NCBI RefSeq assembly: GCF_000321045.1
Contig: NZ_HE578946.1
Location: 628,233 to 692,232 of the forward strand
DNA: 64,000 nt
Reading direction: 5' to 3'
Origin: Phytobacter massiliensis JC163
GTDB taxonomy: Bacteria > Pseudomonadota > Gammaproteobacteria > Enterobacterales > Enterobacteriaceae
The notes beneath the pieces were generated by a model. It saw only the letters and a program-made list of their open reading frames with translations. It did no database searches and had not been told where the DNA came from. Made by a program: the position numbers and the translations under genes. The stretch's first letter is position 1; every line of letters begins with the position of its first letter. Below, piece by piece: positions 47,090 through 56,334 of the stretch.

Positions 47090-48954
47090 AACAAAAAAAC
47101 GAAATTAACGAAAACCGTCGCGATCTCTTAAAAGTCTTTGGTATTGCCGCCGCTGCCAGCCTGTTACCCGAGACAGGCAACGCCGCGCCAGCGTGCGCAA
47201 AAGAGAAACCCGCCTGGGATGTGCCTTTTACCGGCCCTGTCCCGGAAACGCTGCCGGAGGGGTACAACATTTTACTGATAACCTGCGATCAGGAGCGTTT
47301 CTTCGACCGCTACCCCTTCCCGGTGCCGGGGCGGGAACGGCTGATGAAAACGGGCGTGACCTTTACCAACCATCAAAATACCGCCAATGTGTGCACCCCT
47401 TCGCGTTCGGTGATGTATACCGGCCTGCATATGCCGCAGACCCGAATGTTCGATAACCTTGGATTCCCGTGGATGAAGTACGATCTCGACCCGCAATTAC
47501 GCACCGTAGGCCATATGATGCGTGAGCTAGGCTACTACTCCGCCTATAAAGGAAAGTGGCATTTAACGCAGGAGATAGAGAGCCCTGTTGCGGGTAAACG
47601 AGATGAGGATGTGGATACCGGCGATATCCCGGTGCCGCGTTTGCACCAGATTATGGATAAATATGGTTTCTCTGACTATCACGGTATTGGCGATGTGATT
47701 GGCAAGAGCAAGGGGGGCTATTTTTTTGACTCGGTGACCGCCGGGCAGACAATAAGCTGGTTGCGTAATACGGGGCGAACATTAAATGACGATAATAAGC
47801 CCTGGTTTGCCGCCGTTAATCTGGTGAATCCGCACGACGTGATGTTTATTGATACCGATGAGCCCGGCGACAAAATTCAGTGGAAAGGGCCAATGGATGC
47901 GGAAAACCATACGCTGCTGCCAACACAGCCGCCCCATAATCGGCTTTATCAAAAGAGCTGGCCGGGCTACCCGCTGCCCGCTAACCGCCACCAGCCGCTG
48001 GACGAACCCGGCAGGCCTGCCGCCCATAAAATATACCAGGAGGCGAGGGCGGCGACGGAAGGGCAATTCCCCGACGAAGATCGACGCTGGCGTAAGCTGC
48101 TGGATTATTATTTCAACTGTATCCGCGATAATGACCAGCACCTTGAGGCGATTCTCAATGAGCTGGATAACTTGGCCCTCACCGACAAGACCATCATTGT
48201 CTTTACCTCGGACCACGGTGAGTTAGGCGGAGCGCATCAGCTGCACGGTAAAGGCTCGTCGGTTTATAAAGAGCAGATCCATGTGCCGATGATCATTCGC
48301 CATCCGGCTTATCCCGGTAACGTTCGCTGTAACAGCATTACCAGCCACCTGGATTTAGTGCCGACGCTGGTGGGGTTAACCGGCTGCGATAAATCCGCGC
48401 GCGATAAGGTGCTGGCGGGCAGAAAAGGACGTGATATGAGTCGCCTGCTGGCGCAGCCGGAAAAGGCAGGGGTAAACGCGCTTCGTCCCGGCTCGCTCTA
48501 TTGCTACGGCATGATTTTATATATGGATGCACAGTACATCAGGAAGTTCAGAGCGCTGAGCGCGAAGAAGCTGCCGGATGCGGAATTCAAAAAAGAGATG
48601 GCGAAGCTGCACCCTGATTTTTCGCATCGGTCGGGCATCAGGATGATCAACGACGGGCGCTATAAATTCGCGCGTTACTTCTCCCTCAAGCAACACAATA
48701 CGCCGAAGACGCTGGAGGCGCTGCTGGCGAATAATGATGTCGAGCTGTTCGATATCATTAATGACCCGGATGAGAACATTAACCTGGCAATGGAGCCGCA
48801 GAAACATCAGCAGATCATTATGGAGATGAATGAAAAGCTGAATCAGCTGATTGCCGATGAAATCGGTCAGGATGACGGAAGCTATATGCCGCCATTTGAT
48901 GGCAGCCGCTGGAACCTGACGGCGGCCGAGATGCACCAGTATATGCGGGATTAA
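47086..48954 (+). CDS. Type I sulfatase with twin-arginine signal
   Basis: 622 residues. The TTG start at 47086 is supported by GGAG eight bases upstream and by TTGA overlap with the maturase stop. The N-terminus has a Tat-like motif (NRRDLLKVFG) followed by a hydrophobic segment and AAPA, so it is probably folded and modified in the cytoplasm and then exported. The sulfatase signature C103-T-P-S-R-S-V-M-Y-T-G gives the formylglycine. Metal ligands are in ITCDQERF and FTSDHGELGG. The substrate, some organic sulfate ester, cannot be read from sequence. Confidence 0.9.
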   Translation: MKQKNEINENRRDLLKVFGIAAAASLLPETGNAAPACAKEKPAWDVPFTGPVPETLPEGYNILLITCDQERFFDRYPFPVPGRERLMKTGVTFTNHQNTANVCTPSRSVMYTGLHMPQTRMFDNLGFPWMKYDLDPQLRTVGHMMRELGYYSAYKGKWHLTQEIESPVAGKRDEDVDTGDIPVPRLHQIMDKYGFSDYHGIGDVIGKSKGGYFFDSVTAGQTISWLRNTGRTLNDDNKPWFAAVNLVNPHDVMFIDTDEPGDKIQWKGPMDAENHTLLPTQPPHNRLYQKSWPGYPLPANRHQPLDEPGRPAAHKIYQEARAATEGQFPDEDRRWRKLLDYYFNCIRDNDQHLEAILNELDNLALTDKTIIVFTSDHGELGGAHQLHGKGSSVYKEQIHVPMIIRHPAYPGNVRCNSITSHLDLVPTLVGLTGCDKSARDKVLAGRKGRDMSRLLAQPEKAGVNALRPGSLYCYGMILYMDAQYIRKFRALSAKKLPDAEFKKEMAKLHPDFSHRSGIRMINDGRYKFARYFSLKQHNTPKTLEALLANNDVELFDIINDPDENINLAMEPQKHQQIIMEMNEKLNQLIADEIGQDDGSYMPPFDGSRWNLTAAEMHQYMRD

Positions 48955-49091
48955 CCGCCCCCCCTCTTTGGCAGAATGGCCTGCCAAAGAGGGGCCTCGC
49001 TTAACAGCCTGTCACTGCCGGCCCCTTTGCTACAATATTGTTGATAAATCTCCTAAAATCATCACCAACAATAATAAATGAGCCTGGGTGC

Positions 49092-49667
49092 ATGGTTTAC
49101 TACTCATTTGAAAACAAGGCAAGAAAGTACATTTTTGTGCTGGGGCTTTTCGTGGTTCTGGGGGGCGGATTCAGTTATCTGCTTTGGGCCTCGCATATCG
49201 GCATGCGCATGGTGTTGATGAAATCCATTCCCGACTGGCTGACCAGTATAACGGTGGGGTGCATTTTTGGGCTTATCCCGGCAGGCAGAGTGGCCTGGTT
49301 TCGCCCTGTTGGTAAGACGTCAGGGTACATTTTTCAGGTGTTTTTTGGCGGTTTCTGCCTGGGGCTGGTGCTTTCTTTGAATATTTTTGATGTCTGGAGT
49401 TACCTGTCACCCGGTAAAATCGTTCACTATGATTCGGAATATGAAATTACCTTTCCCGGGCCTGCTGTCGCCAGATTCAGCCATTGCGAAGCAGGGCTGT
49501 GGATCAAGGATGCGCCTACCCGCAATTGGATCCAGCTGTGCACCAATAAAAAAGCCTTAGCGTCCGGGCGCAAGCCGGGGATGAATGCGGTAAGGGTCAC
49601 GGCCCGGACGAATCATTTAGGCAGCTATATCGTCGACTATCAGTTTGTTAATACCAAAAATAAGTAG
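49092..49667 (+). CDS. Membrane protein of unknown function
   Basis: 191 residues from ATG 49092 (MVYYSFENKARKY); a start 18 codons earlier is possible. Three hydrophobic segments (about residues 12-32, 45-66, 72-95) are followed by a ~95-residue soluble C-terminal domain with two Cys (HCEAGLW, QLCTNK). No family recognised. Confidence 0.55.
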   Translation: MVYYSFENKARKYIFVLGLFVVLGGGFSYLLWASHIGMRMVLMKSIPDWLTSITVGCIFGLIPAGRVAWFRPVGKTSGYIFQVFFGGFCLGLVLSLNIFDVWSYLSPGKIVHYDSEYEITFPGPAVARFSHCEAGLWIKDAPTRNWIQLCTNKKALASGRKPGMNAVRVTARTNHLGSYIVDYQFVNTKNK

Positions 49668-49708
49668 CGTTGCAGCGTAATATGCAAAGCCCGGTAGGCG
49701 ATTGGATA

Positions 49709-50101
49709 TTACCGCTTTGTGGCAAAATCCCGGTCGGCGGTGTTCCCTGTTATCATCCGGGTTAACTCTTCACAGCGGATAATTTTCCCTGCCGACAGCG
49801 TGAACTTAGCGAAGACTTCAAACTCGCTTTTTTCACCCTGGCGTTTTGCCACATCGACAACATGGTGGGTAAATACCGTATCGCCCTCTGCAATAACAGA
49901 CTTCACGGTGATGTTAATCATGGTGGTTAACGACTTCAGGGTCGCCATATGTTTAACAAAGTCCCGGTATCCCAGTTGGTGCCCGTCCGCTGTCTGTTGG
50001 TAAGCGGGGTCAAAATAGCGGGCGATGCGGCCCTCGTCATGTTCTGCATGGCAGACTACGTTTTCCAGTACCTCAATAACCGTTTTACTTGCGTTGTTCA
50101 T
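49709..50101 (-). CDS. NTF2-like/SnoaL-like protein
   Basis: 130 residues with the SnoaL-type layout (ENVVCHAEHDEGRIARYFDPAYQQ; DTVFTHHVVDVAKRQ). Such proteins are small cone-shaped enzymes or ligand-binding proteins. Divergent from the AraC-type regulator gene 92 bases away, which probably controls it. GGAGAGAC site before ATG. Confidence 0.8.
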   Translation of the reverse strand: MNNASKTVIEVLENVVCHAEHDEGRIARYFDPAYQQTADGHQLGYRDFVKHMATLKSLTTMINITVKSVIAEGDTVFTHHVVDVAKRQGEKSEFEVFAKFTLSAGKIIRCEELTRMITGNTADRDFATKR

Positions 50102-50193
50102 TTGTCTCTCCTCTTAAAGAAGAAACACTCTACGGGAAAGGCTGAACGGGGTAATATCCGTATAAAGACACTTTTTACGGCTAACCGGCCATA

Positions 50194-50922
50194 ATGATGG
50201 AAACGCAATTATTCAGCTATAGCGCCCGGCACACCACGTCCTGGCATAAACACACTACCGGGCAGCTCTACTGGCTTAGCCAGGGCATGATGATCATTGA
50301 AACTGCGCGCGCCCAGTGGACCGTTACGCCCGGGTCGGTGGGGTGGTTTCCCCCCGGTTTGCATCACCGTGCCTGGGTGCCAGCAAACGCGACGGGAAAC
50401 AGCCTTTATCCCGACGCTATGGCCTGCGCTCGCTTTCCGGGTCATGCGGGGGTGTATGGCGCCGATCCCTTTATTATTGCCTTACTGGATCGGTGCCGGA
50501 ATAGCCAGGCGCACTCCGCAGAAGAGTATCCCGCCCTGCTGGTGAAACTCTTAGGGTACGAGATGGCGCAGCGCGCTGCGTTACCGCTTGAGTTAACGTT
50601 ACCGACCGATCGTCGCGCCCGGAATGTGGCCAGCGAGCTATTAAAAAATCCGGCAAGTACGCGTGATCAAAGCCAGCTGGCACAGCAATGGGGACTTAGC
50701 GTCAGAAGCCTTAGCCGACTGTTTAAAGAGCAGACCGGCCTGAGTTTCAGCCAGTGGCGACAGCAGGCAAAAGTTGTGGCTTCCCTTCAGTGGGTGCTTG
50801 CCGATCTGCCGGTCAGTGAGGTTGCAGCCCTGAGCGGCTACAGTAACGTCAGCGCATATATAGACGTTTTCCGGCAACGTTTCGGGAAAACGCCAGCGCA
50901 GATGAGAAGGCTCATTCAATAA
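50194..50922 (+). CDS. AraC-family transcriptional regulator
   Basis: 242 residues. An N-terminal cupin-like effector domain (ARHTTSWHKHTTGQLYW; TVTPGSVGWFPPGLHHRAW) and a C-terminal double helix-turn-helix ending in YSNVSAYIDVFRQRFGKTPAQMR. It likely regulates the divergent SnoaL-like gene. The inducer is unknown. Confidence 0.88.
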   Translation: MMETQLFSYSARHTTSWHKHTTGQLYWLSQGMMIIETARAQWTVTPGSVGWFPPGLHHRAWVPANATGNSLYPDAMACARFPGHAGVYGADPFIIALLDRCRNSQAHSAEEYPALLVKLLGYEMAQRAALPLELTLPTDRRARNVASELLKNPASTRDQSQLAQQWGLSVRSLSRLFKEQTGLSFSQWRQQAKVVASLQWVLADLPVSEVAALSGYSNVSAYIDVFRQRFGKTPAQMRRLIQ

Positions 50923-51312
50923 ATAAAGAGCCCTGTGACGCTGTTAAAAAAATTGTTTTTTATCTGCGGGTAATAAAAAATACATGGCTTTAAGTAAGGT
51001 AATTCTCATAGCATATTACTGCAAACTCTTTTCTTTAAAGGAAATTCCCGCCTTTTACCGACCAGCATATCTTTGATGTCATGGGCTCCGCCCGCTGGGA
51101 TATGCAGGGGCTGCTCTGAAACCCGGCAGGGGCATCCCTTTTTCCTGCTGGTGCAGGCCAGACACGACTAATCGCCCAGACAAAAATCCTTCTTCTATAC
51201 TCAGTTACGTTTAGTGAGCTGTGCGGCCACGGTTGCCCTGCGTGATTCACAGCCGCGTCGCTCACTTTTACGCCATAAATAATTGTTTATTTTTGATAGG
51301 GGATTTCCTGGT
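50923..51312. other. Intergenic region upstream of the PQQ dehydrogenase genes
   Basis: 390 bases with no supported gene; AT-rich at 50940-51040. It must carry the promoter of the 51313-53782 operon. Minus-strand ORF 51035-51265 has no recognisable product. Confidence 0.4.
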
Positions 51313-51678
51313 ATGTTGCAATCTCAACCCTCACGCCTCGGCAGTATTCTGCTGCTGCTGGCCGCTGTGGTTGGCTTCGCGGTGGCTTTATATGCGTGGC
51401 TGACCCCGCTTACCGGCGTTACCGGTACTATCGGCGCCCTGGGTGTGGCGGTCGCCTGCGTACTGCTGGCGCTGCTGACCTTACTCCTGCGTCGTGCTTC
51501 CCGCGGAGGAATGCGCGTTTTCCTGATTGTTATCACCCTCGTGGTGTTGTTCGGTATTGGTTTTGCCGGTGCGCTGCTGCATCAGTACGCCATTCCCGCA
51601 GCAATGGTAGTCGGCCTTATCGGTCTGATTGCGCTGAGCAGCAATTCCGTTCGTCCCGATCATCGCGTAAGAGCCTGA
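51313..51678 (+). CDS. Small membrane protein, separate membrane domain of a PQQ dehydrogenase
   Basis: 121 residues from ATG 51313 (MLQSQPSRLGSILL). Four hydrophobic segments separated by a short basic loop (LLRRASRGGMR). It resembles the N-terminal membrane part of membrane-bound glucose dehydrogenase Gcd. Its stop codon is 10 bases before the dehydrogenase gene, which supports a two-subunit enzyme. I infer quinone docking or anchoring. Confidence 0.7.
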   Translation: MLQSQPSRLGSILLLLAAVVGFAVALYAWLTPLTGVTGTIGALGVAVACVLLALLTLLLRRASRGGMRVFLIVITLVVLFGIGFAGALLHQYAIPAAMVVGLIGLIALSSNSVRPDHRVRA

Positions 51679-51688
51679 GGAGCCGCCC

Positions 51689-53782
51689 GTGCATAGTAAT
51701 CATTCACCCTTACTGAAAGTCAGCATGACGGCGCTGGCGCTGCTGGTCGCTCCGCTTACGCTACATGCAGAGGAGAAAGCCGCTGAGGCATCGCAGGGAA
51801 CCCAGGAGAAGCTGAACGTGGATGCGGCCGATCAACAGGCGCCGGGCACCACCAAAACCACTGACGAGGCCTCAACGGGCAACAATGATGGACAGAAAGT
51901 CGCCTCTGCCGCCCAACCGGCGACGCCGCTGGTGCCTTCAACCGCCACGTGGGACAGTTTTCATGGCCAGCTCAACGCGCAGAAATACAGCCCGCTGACG
52001 CAAATTACGGCGGAAAACGTCAGTAAATTAAAAAAAGTCTGGGAGTATCATACCGGCGACGTCTCTGACGGCAAAGGTGATACCCCGGCCACCGTCTGGT
52101 CCGCTACGCCCATTTTCGCCAACGAAACGCTCTATATCGGTACGCCTTTCGATCGCCTGATTGCCCTCGATCCCGGTACCGGCAAAGAGAAGTGGCACTA
52201 CGACACCAAATCGCCGCGCAAAGCGCTGACCCAACCGGTGCTAAAAAACCGTGGCGTATCGTACTGGCAGGCAAAAAATCCGGTCGCCGGCGAGGCGTGC
52301 CAGAAAATTGTTTACATGGGCACCGTGGACGGCAAGCTCTATGCGCTGGATGCGGATTCCGGTAAGCCATGCAGCGGCTTTGCTGACAACGGCGTGCTCG
52401 ATGTGAACCAGTGGAACACGGTCAACGCCAAGTTCCCGCTGTCAATCCTGCAGCCGCCTACCGTGGTCGGTAACCATCTGCTGGTGGGCTGGGCAGGTAA
52501 AGACTGGGCTTACGCCGAAGCGCCTCCGGGCACGGTTTTCTCGATCAATGCCCAGACCGGCGAGCGTGAGTGGACCTTTGACGCGATTCCGGCAGACGTT
52601 CGTCAACGCACCGGTACGGCTAACGTCTGGACCCACATGTCTGCCGATGAGGCAAACGGTCTGGTCTATCTGCCGGTTTCCTCCCCGTCACCTAACTACT
52701 GGGGCGGCAACCGCGTTAAACCCATTCCGCTTGGCACCTCCACTACCGCACTGGACATCAATACCGGCAAGGTGGTCTGGTCTCGTCAGTGGGTGCATCA
52801 CGACGTATGGGATTACGACATCAACTCTGCGCCGACGCTGATGGACATCACCGTCAACGGCAAGCAGATCCCGGCGCTGGTTCAGGCTACCAAGCAGGGC
52901 TTCCTGTTTGTGGTGAACCGCCTGACAGGGGAGGATGTCTGGCCTATTGAGGAGCGTCCTGTACCGCAGGGCGATGGTTCGGTGCAGGGCGAAGCGCTCT
53001 CGCCAACGCAGCCTTTCCCGACGAAGCCTGCGCCGCTGCTCGATCAGTCGAAGAAGCCAGAGATCTGGAAGCTGGCGGATATGGTAGGGGCCGGACAGTG
53101 CTCGCGCCTGTGGGATAACCTGAGCTATGAAGGTATGTACACGCCGCCTACCACGAAAGGCGAAGGCGCGCTGACCTACCCGGACAGCGCCGGTGGCGTG
53201 CAGTGGGGCGGGGTGGCGTTCGATCCGCAAAAACAAATCGCTATCGTCAACACCTCGCATATTGTGCAGTACGTGAAGCTCTATAGCCGTGAGGATTACG
53301 ATAAAGCGGATAAAAACGCTGGCAACGAGAGCGGCTTTGCGCCGCAGGAAGGCGCGCCTTACGGTATGCGTCTGCTGGTCGCGGATAACTGGCTGGGCAT
53401 GCCGTGCTGGAAGCCGCCGTTTGGTGAAATCGTCGCGCTGGATATGCACACGGGCGATGTGAAGTGGCGTCGTCCGGTTGGCGCATCGCAGCAGTATGGC
53501 TTCTTTATGCCGGAAAGCTGGGGCTCGCCCACTATCGGCGGCCCGGCTATTACGGCAGGCGGCGTGATCTTTATCGGCGCTTCTATGGATGCCAAAGTCC
53601 GCGCCTATTCGGTGGAGAGCGGTGAAGAGCTGTGGTCCGATCAGGTCGAAGCGCCTGCGGTAGCGAACCCGTCGGTCTATGAGTACAAAGGCCGTCAGTA
53701 TGTCGCCTTCGTCGCTGGCGGGAACACCATCCTCAAGGATCAGGTGGGCGATCAGGTGGTGGTGTACGCGCTTCCTGAGTAG
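51689..53782 (+). CDS. PQQ-dependent dehydrogenase, glucose/quinate family, without N-terminal membrane domain
   Basis: 697 residues from GTG 51689, with GAGGAG six bases upstream. A Sec signal peptide (ALALLVAPLTLHAEE) leads into a ~65-residue low-complexity linker, then a PQQ-binding eight-bladed propeller (WDSFHGQLNAQKYSPL; tryptophan-docking repeats such as DPGTGKEKWHY; GGPAITAGGVIFIGASMDAKVRAY). It aligns with the Gcd propeller but lacks the five membrane helices. It would oxidise a sugar, polyol or quinate-type substrate in the periplasm. No PQQ biosynthesis genes lie in the window. Confidence 0.88.
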   Translation: MHSNHSPLLKVSMTALALLVAPLTLHAEEKAAEASQGTQEKLNVDAADQQAPGTTKTTDEASTGNNDGQKVASAAQPATPLVPSTATWDSFHGQLNAQKYSPLTQITAENVSKLKKVWEYHTGDVSDGKGDTPATVWSATPIFANETLYIGTPFDRLIALDPGTGKEKWHYDTKSPRKALTQPVLKNRGVSYWQAKNPVAGEACQKIVYMGTVDGKLYALDADSGKPCSGFADNGVLDVNQWNTVNAKFPLSILQPPTVVGNHLLVGWAGKDWAYAEAPPGTVFSINAQTGEREWTFDAIPADVRQRTGTANVWTHMSADEANGLVYLPVSSPSPNYWGGNRVKPIPLGTSTTALDINTGKVVWSRQWVHHDVWDYDINSAPTLMDITVNGKQIPALVQATKQGFLFVVNRLTGEDVWPIEERPVPQGDGSVQGEALSPTQPFPTKPAPLLDQSKKPEIWKLADMVGAGQCSRLWDNLSYEGMYTPPTTKGEGALTYPDSAGGVQWGGVAFDPQKQIAIVNTSHIVQYVKLYSREDYDKADKNAGNESGFAPQEGAPYGMRLLVADNWLGMPCWKPPFGEIVALDMHTGDVKWRRPVGASQQYGFFMPESWGSPTIGGPAITAGGVIFIGASMDAKVRAYSVESGEELWSDQVEAPAVANPSVYEYKGRQYVAFVAGGNTILKDQVGDQVVVYALPE

Positions 53783-53810
53783 CCGTCTGGCATAACCACT
53801 CTGTACCGCG

Positions 53811-53838
53811 TGGGGCCTTATGGCCCCACTTTTTTTTG
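53811..53838 (+). terminator. Rho-independent terminator
   Basis: Stem TGGGGCC/GGCCCCA with TTAT loop, then eight T residues, 28 bases after the dehydrogenase stop. Confidence 0.88.
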
Positions 53839-54158
53839 CGGGCTAGCCAGGCGTAAAACGTCCTGCCTGAAATAATCACGACCTGTAATTGCCTCTCGCG
53901 CGGCAAACGGCAACCGCAGCCGTGCGGCGTGGTTTGTCGACGAATCGACGCCGGGCGCTGGTCACCGGTTCGCCAACGTCTGGCCGGATGACGAGATGTG
54001 TAAGAACTTACCTGGCCTTCAGGCGGGCATTTGCTTGTGGAGTGAAAAAAGAACAATACTTAAAGGGGGATAACTTAAGAAAAATAATTAATAAATGCAG
54101 GTTATGGTAATGAAGTAATCATTGGTTAATTATTTTATTTAATTCGCAGTCTTATTCC
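53839..54158. other. Intergenic region, no supported gene
   Basis: About 320 bases, changing from GC-rich to clearly AT-rich after 54050. It marks the left boundary of the decaying accessory zone. Confidence 0.35.
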
Positions 54159-54383
54159 GTGATGTTTTTGTGCGGATACCTTACGGGTTTTTTAGTACAT
54201 AAAAAATCTCTATTTCATTCCTCATTGGCTGTGGCTTCAGGCGTTATGTTTACTTATTTAGTCTCGGGGGTAAATCAAAATGAGTATCTTTTACTCCTTG
54301 AAGGTGTACTGACAGGGGCAGGTTTAGGTGCAATTGGTGGAGCTTGTGCTCTAATGGTAAGAAAGCTCCTTTGTTCGCAATAA
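54159..54383 (+). CDS. Small membrane protein, hypothetical
   Basis: 74 residues from GTG 54159 (ATG follows directly). Two to three hydrophobic stretches, the last rich in glycine (GVLTGAGLGAIGGACAL). No clear ribosome site; AT-rich codon use unlike the core genes. Family not recognised, moderate support only. Confidence 0.4.
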   Translation: MMFLCGYLTGFLVHKKSLFHSSLAVASGVMFTYLVSGVNQNEYLLLLEGVLTGAGLGAIGGACALMVRKLLCSQ

Positions 54384-54446
54384 TAAAGGTGAAACAGCTC
54401 CTTTATCTGCCACCAGAAGAAGCAACAGGAGTAATACATAGCATAG

Positions 54447-54719
54447 TCATGCCGGTTTATCGTTATAGCTGGGCATGATGTTCAGAGAAGGAATCTGCTG
54501 TCCCCCGGATAAGCGTGGGCGTAATGCGTTCAGCCACTGCCTGGCAGAGGCGATACCCACCAGTTTTTCTTCACTGAACTCGTTACGAGCCATAATGGCC
54601 AGTTCGGCAATAAGTGAAGTCACTGTAATTTCTTTCGTGCCAACAGCGAGTCTCAGGGATGCTTCGCCTATGATGGTCTGGCGCTCATTTTCTTCGTTTA
54701 ACAAAACCGTCGTCTCCAC
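54447..54719 (-). CDS. YmgB/AriR-like small protein, copy 7 (GTG start)
   Basis: 90 residues from GTG 54719. The TIIGEASLRLAVGTKEITVTSLI segment and following helix match the AriR/YmgA family and copies 1-6 at 14.9-17.0 kb. The C-terminal ~25 residues are polar. No strong ribosome site. Confidence 0.6.
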   Translation of the reverse strand: METTVLLNEENERQTIIGEASLRLAVGTKEITVTSLIAELAIMARNEFSEEKLVGIASARQWLNALRPRLSGGQQIPSLNIMPSYNDKPA

Positions 54720-54831
54720 TGCTATGAGTTACCTACATTTACTGTAGTTCATCGCAGGAAGATGCGCGGACTCAATCGTTATTAGATCACAGTACGCTGT
54801 CAGGCGGTCTCTGAATGAAAGCGGTCTACGT

Positions 54832-55062
54832 TCAGCTTTTTATAAACAGCAGCTTTAGTAAACTCTCGGTAGCGTGTTTTTCTTCCCGGGTGGTGGCCCT
54901 GGCACTGTAGGCAACGAGCTTGATACAGATATTTTTTCGGGTTAATGCCAGACCAGAATACAGAATCTCCCGAACAATGGAACCCACGATCTTTTTTTGA
55001 CTCAGGGTCCGTGAATCGTCAAAAAGAGCGGGATCGGTGAACTGTAGCGGTTTACGCGGCAT
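54832..55062 (-). CDS. YmgB/AriR-like small protein, copy 8
   Basis: 76 residues, GAGGAAAG site before ATG. It has a positively charged N-terminus, then KKIVGSIVREILYSGLALTRKNI and a terminal helix ending LLKLLFIKS, the family pattern. Lies 112 bases upstream of copy 7 on the same strand and may be cotranscribed. Confidence 0.6.
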   Translation of the reverse strand: MPRKPLQFTDPALFDDSRTLSQKKIVGSIVREILYSGLALTRKNICIKLVAYSARATTREEKHATESLLKLLFIKS

Positions 55063-55257
55063 ACTTTCCTCGGGTAATTTCGTAGCACGGCAGGCAATAC
55101 TATAAACTTATACAAAAATTTGTATTTTGTATAGGTTTGCAAGGGAATAATTCTTCGTGCCCGGCTCAAGCAAGCGACGTTATGTAGCGTAAAACGTCGG
55201 TTGCGTGCCAATGGACAGGAGGCGTTTGCCGTACCATTCGCTTTTCTGAATAGCCAT

Positions 55258-55506
55258 GATGGCGGCGATGAGTGAACAAAGCATGACACGCCTTTCGCTG
55301 TATTTATGGAAATGTGCCTCAGCACCCCGGTTCTTGCCCCTGAGGATCGACGGAAGCTGGATACCTGGATGCGGGAAGACAAAGTTGCAGATAAACTTTT
55401 ACGGGCGTCTTTACCGCAGGGTTGGGATATTGGCGATAAAACCGGCGCGGGAGGATAGGGTTCACGCGCTATCATCGCGGCCGTTTACCCTAAAGGGCAG
55501 CCGCCT
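55258..55506 (+). pseudogene. Class A beta-lactamase C-terminal remnant
   Basis: Reading the frame through 55441 gives LAPEDRRKLDTWMRED, then KVADKLLRASLPQGW, DIGDKTGAGG, a stop (TAG at 55456), and GSRAIIAAVYPKGQPP. This matches the class A region around the K-T-G triad (compare SHV/TEM: W-M-x-x-D-x-V-A, L-P-x-G-W, D-K-T/S-G-A-G, G-S-R-G-I-I-A). A second stop lies upstream at 55273. The active-site Ser-x-x-Lys half and the true C-terminus are missing, so the fragment is dead. It is embedded between AriR-like and hydrolase genes. Confidence 0.75.
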
Positions 55507-55514
55507 AACTTATT

Positions 55515-56210
55515 TCAGCAGGATAAGCACCGTTCAAAGGCAGAGTGCGCACTCTCGTATAATGTCTCTGAGGCCATCAGCTGTTCCCAGACATTATTAT
55601 GACCCGCCTCGGGAAGTGTCAGAAGCTGACTGTGAGAAGCGTGAATGGCTGATGAAACAAGCCGTTGCGGGATTTCAGGAGGAATGATTGCGTCTTTCCC
55701 GGCGGCAATAACCAGTAAATTCCCGGTGAATGCTGCGGCCATATCCCATGCGTCTGTTTCCTCCCAACTGCGGAATTTGCGTATGATCTTTGAAAAATCC
55801 GCGCCAAACTTAACCTGACCGGCTGAGGCGGCATAGACCCCTGGCACCATAAGTATGAGGGATTTCAGTTGAAGCCTTTGACTCAGCTGCAGCGCATTGT
55901 ACGCCCCCATACTCGTGCCCATACATCCTGTAACCGCCAGCCCCCGGTGAGCAATCACCGCTTCCGCCTGCAGCGTGCGACTGTAAAGAGACGATTCGTG
56001 AATGTCGCCGCCCGTTTCGCCATGGCCTATAAAATCAAACAGAGTGGTGCCAAAACCTAATTGGTCCATAAGGACGCGGTACTTGTAAAAAACCTTTCGA
56101 TCTTTTCCGCCGCCATGCAGCATCAAAATATGCCCATTGCGCCCGAAGGTGCTTTCGGCACAAAGTGCGTGACCAGGAAAAGGCACAGAGTAGAACTGGC
56201 TCAACATCAT
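55515..56210 (-). CDS. Alpha/beta hydrolase
   Basis: 231 residues. Oxyanion HG (MLHGGGKDR), nucleophile elbow G-T-S-M-G, acid in GKDAIIP and catalytic His in EAGHNNVWEQ form a complete hydrolase triad. No signal peptide. Substrate unknown; no obvious operon partner. Confidence 0.75.
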   Translation of the reverse strand: MMLSQFYSVPFPGHALCAESTFGRNGHILMLHGGGKDRKVFYKYRVLMDQLGFGTTLFDFIGHGETGGDIHESSLYSRTLQAEAVIAHRGLAVTGCMGTSMGAYNALQLSQRLQLKSLILMVPGVYAASAGQVKFGADFSKIIRKFRSWEETDAWDMAAAFTGNLLVIAAGKDAIIPPEIPQRLVSSAIHASHSQLLTLPEAGHNNVWEQLMASETLYESAHSAFERCLSC

Positions 56211-56334
56211 ACGCCCGGCTTTAAAAAAAGATGAATAGTCCTTTTTAGCAAACTGGATTCACCCGCGCAATGCTGGCTCTGTGCCAGACACGAACGAACA
56301 TATTATTTCAGCCAGCACGGCCTGCCGATAAGGA

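Noticed and set aside
55002-55475. Minus-strand open frame of 157 codons
   Set aside because: Covers the beta-lactamase remnant on the other strand and shows no family features.
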